A stretch of 64,000 bases of DNA, from positions 62,001-126,000 of the forward strand of contig NZ_JACHXP010000005.1 in NCBI RefSeq assembly GCF_014192215.1. The letters are read 5' to 3'. This DNA comes from Halomonas cerina (lineage in GTDB: Bacteria; Pseudomonadota; Gammaproteobacteria; Pseudomonadales; Halomonadaceae). Positions 42,491 through 52,628 of this stretch are shown one piece after another (the first letter of the stretch is position 1; each line of letters begins with the position of its first letter). The position numbers were made by a program, and so were the translations under genes. The notes beneath the pieces are model-generated. The model saw only the letters and a list, made by a program, of their open reading frames with translations, had not been told where the DNA came from and did not search any database.

Positions 42491-43256
42491 GGTCGGAGGC
42501 ATCGCGAGCCCGCTCGTTCTCGTGCAACTCGTTGAGCTTGGCATACTTCATGTAGGCATGAAACGCCGTGGTCATGGCCACGGTCATGCCATCCTGCCCC
42601 TGAAGCAGGCCCCCCTTGAAGACCAGCTTGCGGAGCATGGCGCTGGCGGCGTGCAGGGTCGGTCGCCAGGCCGAAGGACCCTTGCCACCCTCCTTCATGG
42701 CCCAGGCATCGCGGCTCGAGAGCGCATCGATGCGCTGGATCCAGTGGGACAGGTCGCGATAGGTGAAGTGGCGAATATGCGCACCGGTATCGACCACCGC
42801 GGGGGCGGCGACCGAGGAGTGCGCCTTCTTCGGCAGGTAGCCCGAGGTGGTGCGGTTGTAGAGCCGGGTGACCGGATCCGGGTAGAAGCCGGCGGCCTTG
42901 ATCCAATGGTGGCCGGCGAAGTTGCGGCGGTTGAAGCGATAGGCCTGGCGCGCATCGTCGAGGGCCAGGCCGCGGATGGCCGCGACGGCATCATCCTCGA
43001 GGCGCTCGTCGGCGTCCAGTGCCAGGATCCAGTCATGTTTGGCCTGAGGGACGGCGAAGGCCTTCTGCGGTCCGTCGCCGAGATAGGGCTGATGGAGGAC
43101 GCTGGCGCCTTCACGCTGGGCGATCGCCACGGTGTCGTCCTGGCTGCCGGAGTCCACGACCAGGATCTCGTCACAGACCGACTGCAGCGAGGCGATGCAG
43201 GCGGCGATGTTGTCCGCCTCGTTGAGCGTGATGATGATTCCGGTGATCGGCGTCAT
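42483..43256 (-). CDS. Family 2 glycosyltransferase, WaaE/KdtX-like
   Basis: A 257-residue GT-A enzyme: GIIITLNEADNIAACI at the N-terminus, the DxD-type motif LALDADERLEDD, and the WaaE-like segment GHHWIKAAGFYPDPVTRLY. In Klebsiella and Serratia WaaE adds a beta-1,4-glucose to heptose I of the core; that reaction is inferred. It overlaps the upstream GT9 gene by 4 bp and the OpgB-like gene by 8 bp, so all three form one operon. Confidence 0.86.
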   Translation of the reverse strand: MTPITGIIITLNEADNIAACIASLQSVCDEILVVDSGSQDDTVAIAQREGASVLHQPYLGDGPQKAFAVPQAKHDWILALDADERLEDDAVAAIRGLALDDARQAYRFNRRNFAGHHWIKAAGFYPDPVTRLYNRTTSGYLPKKAHSSVAAPAVVDTGAHIRHFTYRDLSHWIQRIDALSSRDAWAMKEGGKGPSAWRPTLHAASAMLRKLVFKGGLLQGQDGMTVAMTTAFHAYMKYAKLNELHENERARDASDHG

Positions 43257-44350
43257 GGGGTCGTCTCGCGGGTCGTGAGGGGCGTCAGGCGTGCGGCGAT
43301 CTGGCCGGCCGCGGCCTCGAGGTCGATGCTCGTCATGTCCCGCTCGCCGGCGCCGGCCGGCGGGCAGAAGGCTAGGCGGCGTTCCTCAGCATTGCAGGTC
43401 TGCCAGCGTAGCGGGGTCGCCGAGCGTCGAGCCGGGTAGAAGCCGGCGGTGACCACGTTCAGGCAGCCGGCGATATGCAGCGGGCCGGTGGAGCCGGCGA
43501 TAAACAGATCCGCCGCCGAAAGGCTCATGGCGAAGGCATCGAGCCCCGGGCTGGGGGGCGGGCGATGGGCCTCCAGGCCGGCCTCGACGAGGCGGGCGTG
43601 CAGGGCATCGGCGGCGCTCTCCTCGCCGGGGCCGGCGGTGAGCAGCCAGGCCGGGCGTGCCTTGCCCGCCCCTCCCAGTCGCGCGTCGATACGACGCGCC
43701 AGAGTAGCATACTGGTCGGTCGAGAGATTGACCGCCGAGCCGCCGCTGCCGGCATGCAGAAAGACCCAGGGGCAAGCGCCCTCCAGTGCCAGCGCTTCGC
43801 CGAGTCGCTGGCGCTCTCTCTCGCGCGTAACCGCCGGCAGCGGCCAGTAGGGGGGCACCGGGCGTGGCGGCAGGGTGATGTCCAGCGCGTTCAGCAGGGC
43901 CTCGGCCAGCTCGAGGTTGTAGCGGTACTCGGGCTTCTCGGATCGGGACCGGCGCTGGGTGACGCGACGGTTATAGAATACCTGCGCCCACTTGGTGGCC
44001 GGGGCCAGGCGCAGGGGGATCCCGGCGCGCCAGCAAAGCCAGCCGATGCGGGGTGTGGAGAACAGGGTCAGCAGGGCATCGAAGCGACCCACCTTTAAGC
44101 GAGCCAGCAGGTCGCGCTGGGCGTCGCGTCCGGCGCCGTCGCCCGGGTCGAGGACGACCTCGTCGATCCAGGGGCAAAGGCGTGCCATGGGCGCCGTGTA
44201 GGCGGGCACCAGCACGCTGACGTGGGGGGCAGGGCGGGCTGCCTTGAGGCATGCCAGCGCCGGCCAGGCCAGCATGAAATCGCCGAGCTTGTCGTTGCGT
44301 ACCACCAGGATCCTGGGGGCTGACGATGGGGCGGCGGAGGTTAACGTCAT
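43253..44350 (-). CDS. Family 9 glycosyltransferase (heptosyltransferase-like)
   Basis: A 365-residue protein with ILVVRNDKLGDFMLAWPAL at the N-terminus and the nucleotide-sugar pocket FIAGSTGPLHIAGCLNV at the C-terminus, both typical of ADP-heptose LPS transferases. It is neither WaaC nor WaaF, which are both present, so it may be a third heptosyltransferase (WaaQ-like) acting on the core. The ATG at 44350 is chosen for the conserved opening. First gene of the minus-strand trio; divergent from the GT4 gene. Confidence 0.82.
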   Translation of the reverse strand: MTLTSAAPSSAPRILVVRNDKLGDFMLAWPALACLKAARPAPHVSVLVPAYTAPMARLCPWIDEVVLDPGDGAGRDAQRDLLARLKVGRFDALLTLFSTPRIGWLCWRAGIPLRLAPATKWAQVFYNRRVTQRRSRSEKPEYRYNLELAEALLNALDITLPPRPVPPYWPLPAVTRERERQRLGEALALEGACPWVFLHAGSGGSAVNLSTDQYATLARRIDARLGGAGKARPAWLLTAGPGEESAADALHARLVEAGLEAHRPPPSPGLDAFAMSLSAADLFIAGSTGPLHIAGCLNVVTAGFYPARRSATPLRWQTCNAEERRLAFCPPAGAGERDMTSIDLEAAAGQIAARLTPLTTRETTP

Positions 44351-44389
44351 CTGGGCTCCAAAGCCCCGATACCGCAATGGAGAGACCCC

Positions 44390-45538
44390 GTGTCGCACGC
44401 ATGCAGGTCGCACAGGGTGATGCATCTCTGCCTCTCAGACGGCTGGGGCGGACTGGAAATGTATCCTGCCCGGATTATACCCGAGCTGGCCCGTCAGGGG
44501 TGGCAGGCCCATGGCCTGGCGTTGGAGGGCTCTTGGGTGGCCGAGAGCTTCGTCGAGGCGGGCATCACCCCCTTGACCGTGCCCTCCCGGGGCAGGGCGC
44601 TATGGCGGGTCGGACGGATCCTCGCCTACCTGAAGGTCCACGAGATTCGGGTGCTGCACTGCCACAAGTCCAGCGACTTGCGCCTGGGCGCGCTGCTGGC
44701 GACGCTCCGGCCCGAACTCAGGCTGTTCTTCACCGACCACATGGGCGTGACCCGGCCCAAAAAGGATCCCTACCACCGCTGGGCCTATGGACGGCTGACC
44801 CGGCTGTTCTCGATCAGCGAGACCACGCGGGCCCGCAACCTGCGGGCCTTCCCGCTCCGCCCCGAGCGCATCCGCCGGCTCTATCTCGGTATCGACCCCT
44901 CGCCCTATGTCGCCGGCCTTGCCGCGGATGAGCGTCGGGCGCTGCGCGCCGAGCTGGGCGTGCCGGAGGGCGCGGTCGCCATCGGCCTGCCGGGGCGGAT
45001 CACCCCGGGCAAGGGTCAGGCGGTCTGGGTCGAGGCGCTGGCCCGGCTGGTCGAGGCGCGGCCCACGCTGGCCTGGCACGGCGTGCTGATCGGCGGGCTC
45101 GGCGCCGGCGAGGGCAGTAACGAGGTCTTCGTCGCGAAGCTGCGTGAGCGGGTGGCGGCCCTGGGGCTCACCGAGCGGGTCAGCTTCGCCGGTTTTCGAG
45201 GCGACCTGCCGCGCTGCCTCGCGGCCCTGGATATCGTCTGCGTGCCGTCGCGCAACGAGGCCTTCGGCCTCACCGTGATCGAGGCCATGGCCGCCGCCAG
45301 GCCGGTGGTGGGGGCCGACAGCGGGGCGATTCCCGAACTGCTCGACGCCACGGCCGGACGCCTGGTCGCCCCCGAGGATCCCGAGGCCTGGGCCGAGGCC
45401 CTGGGCGAGCTTGCCGCCGATACTGCAATGCAGCATCGGCTGGGCCAGGCCGGCCGGGCGAGGGTGCTCGCGGCCTTCACCCTCGAGACCCATATCCGTG
45501 CGCTGGTGGGGGAATACGCCGGCGAGCCTGCCGCCTAG
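44390..45538 (+). CDS. Family 4 glycosyltransferase
   Basis: A 382-residue GT-B enzyme. The donor-site motif is PSRNEAFGLTVIEAMAAARP (EX7E), with IGLPGRITPGKGQAVWVEAL between the domains. It is likely an LPS-core or capsule glycosyltransferase by context; the sugar is unknown. The start is GTG 44390, with GGAGAG spaced 6 bp; ATG 44420 (MHLCLSDGWGG) is an alternative. It is alone on the plus strand between two minus-strand genes. Confidence 0.82.
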   Translation: MSHACRSHRVMHLCLSDGWGGLEMYPARIIPELARQGWQAHGLALEGSWVAESFVEAGITPLTVPSRGRALWRVGRILAYLKVHEIRVLHCHKSSDLRLGALLATLRPELRLFFTDHMGVTRPKKDPYHRWAYGRLTRLFSISETTRARNLRAFPLRPERIRRLYLGIDPSPYVAGLAADERRALRAELGVPEGAVAIGLPGRITPGKGQAVWVEALARLVEARPTLAWHGVLIGGLGAGEGSNEVFVAKLRERVAALGLTERVSFAGFRGDLPRCLAALDIVCVPSRNEAFGLTVIEAMAAARPVVGADSGAIPELLDATAGRLVAPEDPEAWAEALGELAADTAMQHRLGQAGRARVLAAFTLETHIRALVGEYAGEPAA

Positions 45539-45554
45539 CCTCCCCCGTGGCGGC

Positions 45555-46277
45555 TCAGGCGGGCGCCGTGTAGCCCTGGCGAATGTCGGCCATGGCCGGT
45601 TCGGCCTCGAACTTGGCCAGCGAACGGGCCAGCCGGTCGAGGTTGGCCTGTCGCCAGGGGCCGGGGCGACGCCGCCGGCAGCGGTCCAGGTCAATCAGCC
45701 AGACTCGGTCCTCGTGGTCGATGAGCAGGTTGCGGGCGTTGAGGTCCACATGGTCGAGGCCGGCATCGTGGAACCGGCGCACCGTGCGGCCCACCTCTCG
45801 CAGCAGGCCCGCATCGGCCTCGCCGCTCGCCAGCCGCTCGGCCAGGGCCCGGGCGCCGAGGATGCGCGCGGTGATCAGCGCAGCCTGATAGGTGAGGCCA
45901 TGGCGGGTCACGCCGGCGGCCACCGGCCGGGGCACGGGCAGGTCGAGGGTGAAGAGCTCGGCGGTCAGGCGAAGTTCACGAAAGGCCCGTGTGCGCTCGA
46001 CCCCTGTCCACAGGTAACGGGACTCGCTGAGGCGGGCGACAAGGCCGCCACGCCGGTAGGGGCGCAACACCCACTCGGTATTCGCTACGGGCGGGCCGGG
46101 AGCGAGGAACAGGCTGGCCCCGCGACCCGGGGCCTCGCCGATGACCCGCCCTGCCCGACGCCAGTGGTCGGGGTCGAAGGTCGACGGGCCGATTTGTGGC
46201 GCCCCGCTGGCGTCACATAAACTGTCCGCATCATATAGAATGAAAACCTTTCCCGTTCGATACGTTGCCAACCGCAT
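45555..46277 (-). CDS. kdkA: 3-deoxy-D-manno-octulosonic acid kinase
   Basis: A 240-residue protein-kinase-like fold matching KdkA of Haemophilus: KGRG-like APGRGASLF, LRPYRRGGLVARLSESRYL, LPVPRPVAAGV, catalytic HVDLNARNLLI and IDLDRC. It phosphorylates Kdo on the inner core, which implies a core with one phosphorylated Kdo. The ATG at 46277 overlaps the waaC ATG on the other strand; a later start cannot be excluded. Confidence 0.9.
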   Translation of the reverse strand: MRLATYRTGKVFILYDADSLCDASGAPQIGPSTFDPDHWRRAGRVIGEAPGRGASLFLAPGPPVANTEWVLRPYRRGGLVARLSESRYLWTGVERTRAFRELRLTAELFTLDLPVPRPVAAGVTRHGLTYQAALITARILGARALAERLASGEADAGLLREVGRTVRRFHDAGLDHVDLNARNLLIDHEDRVWLIDLDRCRRRRPGPWRQANLDRLARSLAKFEAEPAMADIRQGYTAPA

Positions 46278-47373
46278 GAAGCATCCTCTGCCCGCCCGAC
46301 CAGTGCATATCGGCGTGCTGCGACTCTCCGCCCTGGGCGATGTCTGCAACCTGGTACCGACGGTGCGTGCCCTGCAGCGCCAGTGGCCCGAGGCACGGAT
46401 CACCTGGATCATCGGCAAGGGCGAGCACAGTCTACTGGCCGGCCTTTCCGGGGTCGAGTTCGTGGTCTACGACAAGACCACCGGGCTTGCCGGCATGCGC
46501 GCGCTGTGGCGGCGTCTCGCGGATACCCGCTTCGATGTGCTGCTGCACATGCAGCAGGCGCTGCGGGCCAGCGTGCTCTCGCTGGGGCTCAAGGCGGACG
46601 TGCGGGTCGGCTACGACAAGGCTCGGGCCAAGGACGCCCAGCACTGGTTCACCCATCGCCAGCTCGCGCCGCATCCCCGGGCCCATGTCCTGGAGTCCTT
46701 TCTCGACTTCGCCCGGCTGCTGGGCGTCGAGGATCTCTCCCTGGCCTGGGACCTGCCGATCCCCGACGCCGCCCGTGAGGAGGCCGCGGCGCTGACCGGC
46801 GAGGCGCCCTACCTGCTGATGAGCCCCTGCGCCAATCCCCGGCTGCGCAACTATCGCAACTGGTCCGCCGAGGGCTATGCGGCGGTGATCGAGCATGCCT
46901 GGGTGCAGCACGGCCTGACGACGGTGCTCACCGGCGGCGGCAGCACCCAGGAGCGCGAGATGGGAAGCCGCATCCAGGCGCTTGGTCAGCCCGGTGCGGT
47001 GATCGACGCCATCGGCAACACCTCACTGAAGGGTCTGCTGGCGCTGATTGCCCGGGCCCGGGCCGTGGTCGCCCCGGATTCGGGGCCGGTGCATATGGCC
47101 AATGCGCTGGCCACGCCGGTGGTCGGCCTCTACGCCACGACCAACCTGGACCGGGCCGGCCCCTACTGCTGGCGAGACTACGTGGTGAATCGCTATCCCG
47201 ACGCGGTGCGCGAGTTCCTCCACGAGGATCCGGCGACCATCGCCTGGGGGCAGCGGGTACGCCATCCCGATGCCATGTCGCTGATTCGCGCCGATGATGT
47301 GATCGCATGCCTCGAGGCGGTGCTCGCCGCCTCCCCGACCCGCAAGGAAACGGAGTCTCCCGATGAAGCTTGA
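46276..47373 (+). CDS. waaC: LPS heptosyltransferase I or related family 9 transferase
   Basis: A 365-residue family 9 glycosyltransferase, [20 protein letters not shown] at the N-terminus and [22 protein letters not shown] at the C-terminus. It is the most WaaC-like of the family 9 proteins here and precedes hldE and waaA, so heptosyltransferase I is the best guess. An ATG at 46240 (MKTFPVRYVAN) would extend it by 12 residues into kdkA. It overlaps hldE by 11 bp. Confidence 0.8.
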   Translation: MKHPLPARPVHIGVLRLSALGDVCNLVPTVRALQRQWPEARITWIIGKGEHSLLAGLSGVEFVVYDKTTGLAGMRALWRRLADTRFDVLLHMQQALRASVLSLGLKADVRVGYDKARAKDAQHWFTHRQLAPHPRAHVLESFLDFARLLGVEDLSLAWDLPIPDAAREEAAALTGEAPYLLMSPCANPRLRNYRNWSAEGYAAVIEHAWVQHGLTTVLTGGGSTQEREMGSRIQALGQPGAVIDAIGNTSLKGLLALIARARAVVAPDSGPVHMANALATPVVGLYATTNLDRAGPYCWRDYVVNRYPDAVREFLHEDPATIAWGQRVRHPDAMSLIRADDVIACLEAVLAASPTRKETESPDEA

Positions 47374-48793
47374 TCTGACCGCGCTCGAACGCTCCCGCGT
47401 GCTGGTGGTGGGCGACGTCATGCTCGATCGCTATTGGCATGGCGGCACCTTCCGGATCTCGCCCGAGGCACCGGTGCCGGTAGTGCGGGTCGAAGAGGCC
47501 GAGGACCGCCCCGGCGGGGCAGCCAACGTGGCGCTCAACATCGCCTCGCTGGGGGGGCACGCGGCGCTGGCCGGTCTGGTCGGCGACGATGACAACGCCG
47601 ATCGCCTCACGGCGCGCCTGGAAGAGGTGGGCGTGAGCACGCACTTCCACCGCACGCCCGGCATGCCGACCATCACCAAGCTCAGGGTGATGAGCCGCAA
47701 CCAGCAGCTGATTCGCCTCGACTTCGAAGAAGGGCTGGACCGGATCGACACCAGCGCGCTGGCGCCGCGGCTGATCGAGGCCACCGACAACTTCGATCTG
47801 ATCATTCTCTCGGACTACGGCAAGGGGACCCTGACCAACGTCGAGACGGTGATTCCGGAGATGCGCCGTACCGGCAAGCGCGTGCTGGTGGATCCCAAGG
47901 GCAGTGACTTCCGCCGCTACCGGGGGGCCAGCGTGATCACCCCCAACCTGGCCGAGCTCGAGGCGGTCGTGGGCCCCTGCCCGAACGACGAGATCCTCGC
48001 CGCCAAGGGCGAGGCGCTGCGCGCCGAGCTGGAGCTCGAGGCGCTGCTGATCACCCGCAGCGAGAAGGGCATGACCCTGATCCGCGAGGGCCACGAACCG
48101 CTGCACCTGCCGACTCGGGCCCGAGAGGTGTATGACGTCACCGGCGCCGGCGACACCGTGATCGGCGTGCTGGGCTTGGCGCTCGCCGCCGGCCACGGCT
48201 TCCCCGAGGCGATGACCCTCGCCAACCTGGCCGCCGGCCTGGTGGTGGCGAAGCCGGGCACCGCGACCCTGTCCATCGCCGAGCTCTATACCGCCCTGCA
48301 CGGCGACAAACTGGCCGAGTTCGGCGTCATCGAGGCGGCGCCGCTGGTGCAGGCGGTACGCGCCGCCCAGGCCCGCGGTGAACGGGTGGTGATGACCAAC
48401 GGCTGCTTCGACATCCTGCATGCCGGCCACGTGGCCTACCTGGAGCATGCCCGCCAACTCGGCGATCGCCTCATCGTGGCGGTCAACGACGATGCCTCCA
48501 TCGCCCGGCTCAAGGGGCCCAAGCGGCCCATCAACCCGCTGCACCGGCGCATGCAGGTGCTGGCCGGTCTCGGGGCCGTGGACTGGGTGGTGGCCTTCGC
48601 CGAGGACACACCCCAGCGGCTGATCGAGGCGGTGCTGCCCGACGTGCTGGTCAAGGGGGGTGACTACCGGCCCGAGCAGATCGCCGGTGGTGAGGCCGTG
48701 CGCGCCGCCGGCGGCGAGGTGAAGGTGCTCGGCTTCGAGGACGGGGTCTCCACCACGGCGATGATCGCCACCATCCTCGATCGCGAGACGTGA
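47363..48793 (+). CDS. hldE: Bifunctional heptose-7-phosphate kinase / heptose-1-phosphate adenylyltransferase
   Basis: A 476-residue fusion. Residues 1-320 are a ribokinase-type kinase ([36 protein letters not shown]). Residues 345-476 are a cytidylyltransferase-like domain with the nucleotide-binding [15 protein letters not shown]. With GmhB between its two steps it makes ADP-D-beta-D-heptose. GGAG precedes the ATG. It overlaps waaA in a TGATG. Confidence 0.97.
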   Translation: MKLDLTALERSRVLVVGDVMLDRYWHGGTFRISPEAPVPVVRVEEAEDRPGGAANVALNIASLGGHAALAGLVGDDDNADRLTARLEEVGVSTHFHRTPGMPTITKLRVMSRNQQLIRLDFEEGLDRIDTSALAPRLIEATDNFDLIILSDYGKGTLTNVETVIPEMRRTGKRVLVDPKGSDFRRYRGASVITPNLAELEAVVGPCPNDEILAAKGEALRAELELEALLITRSEKGMTLIREGHEPLHLPTRAREVYDVTGAGDTVIGVLGLALAAGHGFPEAMTLANLAAGLVVAKPGTATLSIAELYTALHGDKLAEFGVIEAAPLVQAVRAAQARGERVVMTNGCFDILHAGHVAYLEHARQLGDRLIVAVNDDASIARLKGPKRPINPLHRRMQVLAGLGAVDWVVAFAEDTPQRLIEAVLPDVLVKGGDYRPEQIAGGEAVRAAGGEVKVLGFEDGVSTTAMIATILDRET

Positions 48794-50094
48794 TGACCCC
48801 TGCTCGCCCCTGGGCCCGCTGGCTTTACTCATCCGTGCTCTGGCTGCTCTCGCCGCTGATCTGGCGCCGGGTCTGGCGGGAGCAGCGGCCCGGCTGCTCA
48901 CGGCGGGAGCGCCTGGGCTTGATCCCCGCCTCCCCCGATGGCGAGCGCGTGATCTGGCTGCACTGCGCCTCGGTGGGCGAGGTCCAGGCCGCCCGCCCGC
49001 TGATCCGCGCCCTGCGGGAACGCCATCCCGACCACCGTCTGGTGATCACCACCATGACCGCCACCGGGGCCGAGCGGGTACTGGCACTGGCTGAAAACGC
49101 CCGGGTATCGGGCGCTGAATGCGCGGTGCGTCATCACTTCGTGCCGCTGGACTTGTCCGGCGCCGCCCGCCGTTTCGTCACCCGTCTGCGGCCCGCCCTG
49201 GCGATCTTCTTCGAGACCGAGCTGTGGCCCAATCTACTGGCGGCCTGTGAGCGTGCCGGTGTGCCGGTGGCGGTGGTCAATGGCCGCCTCTCACCCCGCG
49301 CCTACCGGGGCTATCGCCGCCTGCGGCCACTAATGGCCGAGGCGCTCGGCCATGTCGACTGGCTGGCCGCCAAGTCGGTGGCCGACGCCGAGCGCTTCCA
49401 GGCGCTGGGTATGCAAGCATCGCGCAGCGAGGTGGTGGGATCGCTGAAGTTCGATATCGCCGAGGATGAGGAGGCCCGCACGGTGAGTGAGCGCTTGCGT
49501 CGGGTGCTCGGCGACCGGGCCATCTGGGTGGCCGGCTCGACCCATCCCGGCGAGGACGAGGCGGTACTGGCGGCCCAGGCGCGACTCCGCGAGACGCTGC
49601 CCGAGGTCCTGCTGATCCTGGTACCGCGTCACCCCCAGCGCTTCGAGGCCGTGGCGGGGTTGTGCCAGGCAGCGGGACTCGCGGTGGTGCGTCGTTCCCG
49701 GGGAGAACGGCCGGATGCAGACACGGCCGTCTATCTGGGCGATACCATGGGTGAGCTGCCCGTGCTCTACGGGGCGGCGGACCTGGCCTTTGTCGGCGGC
49801 AGCCTGGTGCCGATTGGCGGCCACAACCTGCTCGAGCCCGCGGCCCTGGGGGTGCCGGTGCTCACCGGACCCGAACTCGCCAACTTTATCGATGTCGCCG
49901 AGGTCCTGCGCGAGGCCGAGGCCCTGGTGGAGGTGGCCGATGCTCAGGCCCTGGCCGCCGAACTGGGCCGGCTGTTCGGCGATGCGGGGGAGCGCCACCG
50001 CCTGGCCGAGGCCGGACGCCGGGTGGTGGCCGCCAATCGAGGGGCGCTGGCCCGAACTCTGGAAGGCCTGGAGCGCCTTCTACCGGCGAAGTAA
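48793..50094 (+). CDS. waaA: 3-deoxy-D-manno-octulosonic acid transferase
   Basis: A 433-residue inner-membrane-attached GT-B enzyme: an N-terminal anchor (WLYSSVLWLLSPLIW), IWLHCASVGEVQAARPLI with the catalytic Glu region, and FVGGSLVPIGGHNLLEPAALG for CMP-Kdo. It adds Kdo to lipid IVA. With kdkA present, it is probably the monofunctional type; this needs testing. Start ATG 48793 overlaps hldE's TGA. It converges with rpiA, with 4 bp between the stops. Confidence 0.96.
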   Translation: MTPARPWARWLYSSVLWLLSPLIWRRVWREQRPGCSRRERLGLIPASPDGERVIWLHCASVGEVQAARPLIRALRERHPDHRLVITTMTATGAERVLALAENARVSGAECAVRHHFVPLDLSGAARRFVTRLRPALAIFFETELWPNLLAACERAGVPVAVVNGRLSPRAYRGYRRLRPLMAEALGHVDWLAAKSVADAERFQALGMQASRSEVVGSLKFDIAEDEEARTVSERLRRVLGDRAIWVAGSTHPGEDEAVLAAQARLRETLPEVLLILVPRHPQRFEAVAGLCQAAGLAVVRRSRGERPDADTAVYLGDTMGELPVLYGAADLAFVGGSLVPIGGHNLLEPAALGVPVLTGPELANFIDVAEVLREAEALVEVADAQALAAELGRLFGDAGERHRLAEAGRRVVAANRGALARTLEGLERLLPAK

Positions 50095-50098
50095 GCGC

Positions 50099-50773
50099 TT
50101 ACTGCGGCGTCAGGCGCTGTACGCCCTGGTCGGTACCCAGCAGCAGCACGTCGGCGCCGCGGGCGGCGAACAGGCCGTTGGTCACCACCCCGACGATGGC
50201 ATTGATACTGGCCTCCATGGCCACCGGGTCGTCGATCATGAACTCGTAGCAGTCGAGTATCGGGTTGCCGTTGTCGGTGACCACGCCCTGGCGGTAGACC
50301 GGGTCGGCACCCAGCTTGACCAGCTCCCGGGCGACGTAGGAGCGCGCCATGGGGATCACCTCCACCGGCAGCGGGAAATCGCCCAGCCGCTCGACGAACT
50401 TGGAGGCATCGGCGATGCACACGAAGCGCTCGGCGCAGGCGGCGACGATCTTCTCTCGGGTGAGGGCCGCGCCGCCGCCCTTGATCATCTGCAGGTGAGC
50501 GTTCACTTCGTCGGCGCCGTCGACATAGACGGGGAGGGTGCCGGTTTCGTTGAGCTCGAAGACGTCGATGCCATGGTCACGCAGGCGCTTGGCGCTGGCC
50601 TCGGAGCTGGCCACGGCGCCGCGGAAGTCGCCGCGCAGGGCGGCTAGCCGGTCGATGAAGCGGTTGGCGGTGGAGCCGGTGCCGACGCCGATGACGATGT
50701 CGCGCCCGAGGAGGGGGCGGATCTCGTCGATGGCGGCGGCCGCCACGGCATCCTTGAGTTCGTCCTGGGTCAT
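50099..50773 (-). CDS. rpiA: Ribose-5-phosphate isomerase A
   Basis: A 224-residue RpiA of the pentose phosphate pathway with [43 protein letters not shown] and the catalytic Asp, Glu and Lys in those stretches. Length is typical. It is divergent from ilvA with a 144-bp gap that shows no further gene. Confidence 0.97.
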   Translation of the reverse strand: MTQDELKDAVAAAAIDEIRPLLGRDIVIGVGTGSTANRFIDRLAALRGDFRGAVASSEASAKRLRDHGIDVFELNETGTLPVYVDGADEVNAHLQMIKGGGAALTREKIVAACAERFVCIADASKFVERLGDFPLPVEVIPMARSYVARELVKLGADPVYRQGVVTDNGNPILDCYEFMIDDPVAMEASINAIVGVVTNGLFAARGADVLLLGTDQGVQRLTPQ

Positions 50774-50917
50774 GTCCTGCTCGCTTGGTGGAGGATGGCG
50801 AATGCCGCGCCATTATAGGCCATGGCAGGGGCTCGTGCTGGACGCCGTGGCGCGGGGGATGCTACCAATAGGGGTTCCCCGCGTCGCCGATCGTGGCGAC
50901 TCTCGCCGTGTTACCCC

Positions 50918-52444
50918 ATGGAAAACAGGATGCTAGAAGCCACCGTCAAGAAGATTCTCCAGGCCCGGGTCTACGAGGCCGCCCGGGAAACGCCGATCTC
51001 CTCGGCCCCCTTCCTTTCCCGTCGCTTCAATAACCAGATCCTGATCAAGCGCGAAGACCTGCAGCCGGTTTTCTCCTTCAAGATCCGCGGGGCCTACAAC
51101 AAGATGGCCCAGCTCAGCGACGAGCAGAAGGCCAAGGGCGTGATCGCCGCCTCGGCCGGCAACCATGCGCAGGGGCTGGCCATGGCAGCCAGGCTGATGG
51201 GGGTCAAGGCGGTGATCGTGATGCCGCGCATCACCCCGGAGATCAAGGTGGCCGCGGTGCGGGCACGGGGCGCGAAGGTGGTGCTCAAGGGGGATGCCTT
51301 CGCCGAGGCCGCCGCCCACGCCCAGGAACTGATCAAAGAGCACGGCTACACCTATATCCCGCCGTTCGATGACATCGACGTCATCGCGGGGCAAGGCACC
51401 ATCGCCGTGGAGATCCTGCGCCAGCATGCCGGCCCCATCGACGCCATCTTCGTGCCGGTGGGCGGCGGGGGCCTGATCGCCGGCATGGCGGCCTACGTCA
51501 AGTACCTGCGTCCGGAGATCAAGGTGATCGGCGTGGAATCGGAAGACAGCGCCTGCCTCAAGGCGGCGCTGGACGCCGGTGAGCGGGTGGTGCTCGACCA
51601 GGTCGGGGTCTTCGCCGAGGGGGTGGCCGTAGCCCAGATCGGCGACATGCCCTTCTCGATCCTGCGCGGCCTGGTCGACGACGTCATCACCGTGACCACC
51701 GACGAGATGTGTGCCGCGGTCAAGGACATCTTCGAGGACACCCGGGCGGTTTCCGAGACCTCCGGGGCCCTGTCGCTCGCCGGCCTCAAGAAGTACATCC
51801 AGCAGACGGGCGTCCGGGGCGAGACCCTGGTGTGCATCAACTCCGGGGCCAACACCAACTTCGACCGCCTGCAGCACATCGCCGAGCGCACGGAACTCGG
51901 TGAGCAGCGCGAGGCCATCCTGGCGGTGACCATCCCCGAGAAGCCGGGCAGCTTCAAGAAGTTCTGCCGGACCATCGGCAAGCGCATGGTCACCGAGTTC
52001 AACTACCGCTATGCGGATCCCGACCATGCCCATATCTTCGTCGGCGTGCAGGTCAAGCCCGGTGGCGATGACCGCCAGGCGGTCATCGACAAGCTGCGCG
52101 GTGCCGGCTATCCGGTGGAAGACCTGACCGACAACGAGTTGGCCAAGCTGCATATCCGCCACCTCGGCGGCGGCCGGCCCAAGGAACACTTCGACGAAGA
52201 GGTCTATCGCTTCGAGTTCCCCGAGCGCCCCGGGGCGCTGATGAACTTCCTCACCCACCTGCCTCATGACTGGAACATCTCGCTGTTCCACTACCGCAAC
52301 CATGGGGCCGCCTATGGCCGGGTGCTGGTCGGGATGCAGGTCCCCAACGGCGACCGGACCCATGTCGAGGAATACTTCGATGCCATCGGTTATCGCTACT
52401 GGAAGGAGTCCGATAACCCGGCCTATCGCCTGTTCATGGCGTGA
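50918..52444 (+). CDS. ilvA: Threonine ammonia-lyase, biosynthetic
   Basis: A 508-residue PLP enzyme that turns threonine into 2-oxobutanoate, the first step of isoleucine synthesis. The PLP lysine lies in FSFKIRGAYNKMA, and GGGGLIAGMAAYVK is the phosphate-binding loop. Two C-terminal ACT-like regulatory regions (LAVTIPEKPGSFKKF and YRFEFPERPGALMNF) mark the isoleucine-inhibited biosynthetic form. Start ATG at 50918 or 50930; the second has GGAAAA upstream. Confidence 0.95.
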   Translation: MENRMLEATVKKILQARVYEAARETPISSAPFLSRRFNNQILIKREDLQPVFSFKIRGAYNKMAQLSDEQKAKGVIAASAGNHAQGLAMAARLMGVKAVIVMPRITPEIKVAAVRARGAKVVLKGDAFAEAAAHAQELIKEHGYTYIPPFDDIDVIAGQGTIAVEILRQHAGPIDAIFVPVGGGGLIAGMAAYVKYLRPEIKVIGVESEDSACLKAALDAGERVVLDQVGVFAEGVAVAQIGDMPFSILRGLVDDVITVTTDEMCAAVKDIFEDTRAVSETSGALSLAGLKKYIQQTGVRGETLVCINSGANTNFDRLQHIAERTELGEQREAILAVTIPEKPGSFKKFCRTIGKRMVTEFNYRYADPDHAHIFVGVQVKPGGDDRQAVIDKLRGAGYPVEDLTDNELAKLHIRHLGGGRPKEHFDEEVYRFEFPERPGALMNFLTHLPHDWNISLFHYRNHGAAYGRVLVGMQVPNGDRTHVEEYFDAIGYRYWKESDNPAYRLFMA

Positions 52445-52628
52445 CCCTGGCAATAGCCTGATCCGTGCCCGAGGCCTGACTAGTCTAGTGCTCGATCTTG
52501 CCGGTTTCAGGTCGAGGACATGACGGTTGTCATACCCCGGGTCATCCGCTAGTCTCATGTCGTCGAGCGCCGACAGGGGAGTCGCGGCCCGACGACATCA
52601 ACCCGGTGATGACCGAAGGAAGCACGAG

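Noticed and set aside
46928-48901. Long minus-strand frame opposite hldE and waaC
   Set aside because: Same cause: no domain, no ribosome site, while hldE and waaC on the plus strand are certain.
50933-52558. Long minus-strand frame opposite ilvA
   Set aside because: Antisense shadow of a GC-rich gene; Val-, Leu-, Gly- and His-rich without motifs.
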